Origin: Streptomyces sp. NA02950
Lineage (GTDB): Bacteria > Actinomycetota > Actinomycetes > Streptomycetales > Streptomycetaceae
DNA: 64,000 bases
Reading direction: 5' to 3'
NCBI RefSeq assembly: GCF_013364155.1
Contig: NZ_CP054916.1
Span: 5,019,001 to 5,083,000, forward strand
The notes under the pieces are model-generated. The model was not told the DNA's origin. It did not search any database and saw nothing but the letters and a program-made list of their open reading frames with translations. Shown here piece by piece: positions 61,847 through 64,000 of this stretch; position 1 is the first letter of the stretch, and each line of letters opens with the position of its first letter. Position numbers and translations under genes: made by a program.

Positions 61847-61932
61847 GAGCGCGCCGGGGCGCTATAGCAGCAGTGGTGGGCCGATGGTGTCCCACGACGG
61901 AGAACGTCCGGAAAACAATGGATGGGGAACCC

Positions 61933-62892
61933 ATGAGCAAGATCTATCGGGTGGTGGGAGCCGCGGCGGGTGTCATGGCGCTGGCGGCCGGTCTGACCGC
62001 CTGCGGCGGCGACAGCCTGGAGAAGTCCGGCGGCGGTGACAGCTCCGGGAAACCGGGCAAGGGCTCACTGGTGATCGGAACCGCCGCGTTCGCCGAATCG
62101 AAGGTCCTCGCCGCGTTGTACGCGGGACTTCTGGAGGACGCGGGGTATTCCACCACGATCAAGACGGTCGACACCCGCGAGCTCTATGAACCGGCCCTGG
62201 AGAAGGGCCAGATGGATGTGGTCCCGGAGTACGCGGCGACGCTCGCCGAATTCCTCAACCAGAAGAAGAACGGGCCGAATGCGAAGCCGGTGGCCTCCTC
62301 GGACGTCGACGACACGGTGGCGGCGCTGACGAAGCTGGCCGAACCGCGCGGGCTGAAGGTGCTCGAGCCCGGTAAGGCGGTGGACCAGAACGCGTTCGCC
62401 GTCACCGCGGACTTCGCCAGGAAGCACCATCTCAAAACCCTTTCCGACCTGGGGAAGTCCAAGCAGAAGGTGACGCTGGCGGCGGGCGACGAATGTCCGA
62501 AGCGGCCGTTCTGCCAGCCGGGTCTGGAGAAGACCTACGGCATCGATGTCGCCGGTATCGACCCGTTGGACATCGGCAGCGTCCAGGCCAAGCAGGCGGT
62601 CAAGGACGGCAAGGACGAGATGCTCCTGACCACCACCACGGACGCCACCCTCGACCAGTTCGGTCTGGTCCTGCTGGACGACGACAAGAATCTCCAGAAC
62701 GCCGACAACGTGCTTCCGGTGGTGAATGCGAAGTCCGCGGGATCGAAGAAGATCGCCGACACGCTGAACAAGTTGAGCGCCGTACTGACGACCGCCGATC
62801 TCACCGCACTCAACAAGAAGGTCGACGCCGAGCGGCTCAAGCCGGGGGAGGTCGCCGACGACTACCTCAAGGACAAGGGGCTGGTGAAGTAG
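61933..62892 (+). CDS. Glycine betaine/choline ABC transporter substrate-binding lipoprotein
   Basis: A 319-residue exported lipoprotein with lipobox LTAC (C24) and an OpuAC/ProX domain: LVIGTAAFAESKVLAALYAG, DVVPEYAATLAEFLN, DQNAFAVTADFARKHHLKTL and ATLDQFGLVLLDDDKN. It captures quaternary amines outside the membrane for the two permeases and the ATPase encoded divergently. ATG 61933 has GGGGAA ahead; ATG 61918 would add five residues. Completes a full Opu-type system. Confidence 0.93.
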   Translation: MSKIYRVVGAAAGVMALAAGLTACGGDSLEKSGGGDSSGKPGKGSLVIGTAAFAESKVLAALYAGLLEDAGYSTTIKTVDTRELYEPALEKGQMDVVPEYAATLAEFLNQKKNGPNAKPVASSDVDDTVAALTKLAEPRGLKVLEPGKAVDQNAFAVTADFARKHHLKTLSDLGKSKQKVTLAAGDECPKRPFCQPGLEKTYGIDVAGIDPLDIGSVQAKQAVKDGKDEMLLTTTTDATLDQFGLVLLDDDKNLQNADNVLPVVNAKSAGSKKIADTLNKLSAVLTTADLTALNKKVDAERLKPGEVADDYLKDKGLVK

Positions 62893-62957
62893 GAGTACAA
62901 CCGCCGGGGAGTTGCCGCCCCCGCCCGGGCGGGCCCAGCCCGGCGGTCCGGCCGTAT

Positions 62958-62975
62958 TTGTCAACGGATTGACAA
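62958..62975. promoter_or_regulatory. Inverted repeat TTGTCAA-CGGA-TTGACAA
   Basis: Seven-bp perfect arms, 56 nt before the ATG at 63031. The right arm contains TTGACA, a -35 consensus. Candidate operator/promoter for the last gene, although no clear -10 is seen. Confidence 0.45.
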
Positions 62976-63030
62976 CAGATCTGGCCCGGCGGGCACCCAA
63001 GCGACCCCTCCGCAAGGTAAGTTTCGGGCC

Positions 63031-64000
63031 ATGCCACGTGGACGCCACCGCCAATCCCCACCGCTGCACAGGCTCCTCACTCCGCTGTCGGTCGCAGGCG
63101 CCTCGATAACCTGCGCCGGCGGTGCCTGGCTGGTCGGCGATACGGTCGTGATCCGTGGGCTCGTCGCGACCGCGGCGGCCGCGGCGGTCGTCGGAGCGGT
63201 GCTGATGCGCCGCTGGGACCGCGCGGCCGGTCGGCGGGTCGCGGAGGCCGCGAGCGAGACCGCACGCCAGGAGCTGAAGTACGAGGAGCGGATCGCGGAC
63301 CTCGAGGCGGACGCCGAGAAGTCGGCCGAGCTCCGTACCGCGCTCAACACCAAGTTGCGGGCCAAGCGGGCCGAACTGGCCCGGCTGCGCAATGAGCACG
63401 CCGAGCTGCTGCGCCGGTACGCCACGGCCGAGACCGAGCGCGCCAGCGCCCTGGAGGGCCGCCGACGGCTCGCGCTGGAGGCGGCGACCCCGGCGCCGGA
63501 GCTGGCGGCGGGACCGTCCTCCGAGCCTGTCGACTCCGGCGAGTCCGGCGAGTCCGCGGAGTCCGGCGGTGCCGAGACGGCCGCGGCGGCCGAGTCGTCC
63601 GACGCCGCCGCATCCCCCGCCACCGCCGCGCCCACCGCCGAGGCGTACGCCAAGGCCGACGAGGCGCTGGGCAGGCTGGTGCCCAACGCGCGGCGCCAGC
63701 AGGAGGAGCGGGAGCGGCAGCGGTCGTCCGCCGACCAGGACACCGCGGAGCGGGACGGGGCCGGGGACGGCCCGGGCGACCGGGGCGAGAACCGGGACAA
63801 GGACGGTGCCGCCGCGCCGGGGAAGTCCCCGGCGGCCGACGAGCGTGACGGCCCGCCGGAGCCGCGCAGCCACGCCCGTACGGTCGCCTCGGCGGTGGTG
63901 CCCTACGCCGCCGCCCGCCGGGCCGCGGCCCGTACCGAGTCCGGCTTCGACTACTTCGGCACCCAGAAGAAGCACCCGAAGAAGCAGCGGTCCCAGAAGT
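63031..64000 (+). CDS. Membrane-associated coiled-coil protein of unknown function (3' end outside the window)
   Basis: 323 codons are visible. Two hydrophobic segments near the N-terminus (about 17-36 and 39-58; VVIRGLVATAAAAAVVGAVL) are followed by a heptad-like coiled coil (about 70-150; ERIADLEADAEKSAELRTAL; LRAKRAELARLRNEHAELLR). Then comes a long low-complexity Ser/Gly/Glu/Ala region (SGESGESAESGG) and basic segments ending KKHPKKQRSQK at the edge. It starts at ATG 63031. Topology suggests a cytoplasmic coiled coil anchored in the membrane. Family not recognised. Confidence 0.7.
   Translation, partial: MPRGRHRQSPPLHRLLTPLSVAGASITCAGGAWLVGDTVVIRGLVATAAAAAVVGAVLMRRWDRAAGRRVAEAASETARQELKYEERIADLEADAEKSAELRTALNTKLRAKRAELARLRNEHAELLRRYATAETERASALEGRRRLALEAATPAPELAAGPSSEPVDSGESGESAESGGAETAAAAESSDAAASPATAAPTAEAYAKADEALGRLVPNARRQQEERERQRSSADQDTAERDGAGDGPGDRGENRDKDGAAAPGKSPAADERDGPPEPRSHARTVASAVVPYAAARRAAARTESGFDYFGTQKKHPKKQRSQK

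Overview
The window is a high-GC actinobacterial chromosome segment, almost certainly Streptomyces. Almost every gene uses G/C at third codon positions. GTG starts are common. Two genes carry the rare leucine codon TTA. Typical Streptomyces families are present: a TipA thiopeptide regulator with its promoter, a DUF397 protein with an XRE regulator and an RsbW-like ATPase, DUF3180, a SigB/SigF-type sigma factor, and a tilS-hpt-ftsH-folE block followed by the folate genes. No rRNA, tRNA or CRISPR array was seen.

Left part (1-12 kb). A truncated RHS/polymorphic-toxin gene runs off the left edge. Next come a SigB-family sigma factor with a possible own-type promoter, a PRC-barrel protein, and a 56-residue membrane peptide translationally coupled to a GH8 glycosidase. 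A frameshifted, motif-eroded polyprenyl synthetase pseudogene follows. Two NarL-type two-component systems come after it; one of them is a REC-PAS-PAS-kinase hybrid with its own regulator and a small unknown protein.

Surface-glycan locus (12-22 kb). A leftward, overlapping operon encodes GtrA, a processive GT2 synthase, a GT39-like GT-C transferase and a membrane-anchored beta-repeat protein. Diverging from it are a subtilase that has lost its catalytic Asp and Ser, a GH6 cellulase, a stand-alone receiver-like protein and a GH5 cellulase with highly-expressed-gene codon usage. I read this as one candidate cellulose-like glucan synthesis and remodelling system.

Regulatory middle part (22-31.7 kb). 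It holds a signal peptidase II, two tandem ECF sigma/anti-sigma pairs (one sigma gene has a TTA codon), an MreB-like actin and a family A DNA polymerase-like protein. Then come DUF397, a site-2 protease with CBS domains, an RsbW-like ATPase and an XRE/DUF5753 regulator. The promoters of the DUF397 and ATPase genes share arrays of phased 12-bp units headed by GTGCACGT, which suggests one small co-controlled regulon.

31.7-44 kb. Genes here encode an aldehyde dehydrogenase, a DinB-like protein, a PadR regulator with two palindromic operators before a drug ABC exporter, a TTA-containing protein, glutamate decarboxylase, a LysE exporter, TipA, a DedA protein and a ThrE exporter.

Housekeeping part (44-64 kb). 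Genes: ppa, D-Ala-D-Ala carboxypeptidase, an HEXXH zincin, tilS, hpt, ftsH and folE. These are followed by the leftward folP-SnoaL-folB-folK-DUF3180 operon, an MprF-like lysyltransferase, an esterase, a complete glycine betaine/choline (Opu-type) ABC system and a partial coiled-coil protein. Several dispersed repeats (a 163-bp TA-flanked inverted-repeat element and a ~120-bp intergenic repeat, with related copies) abut stop codons.
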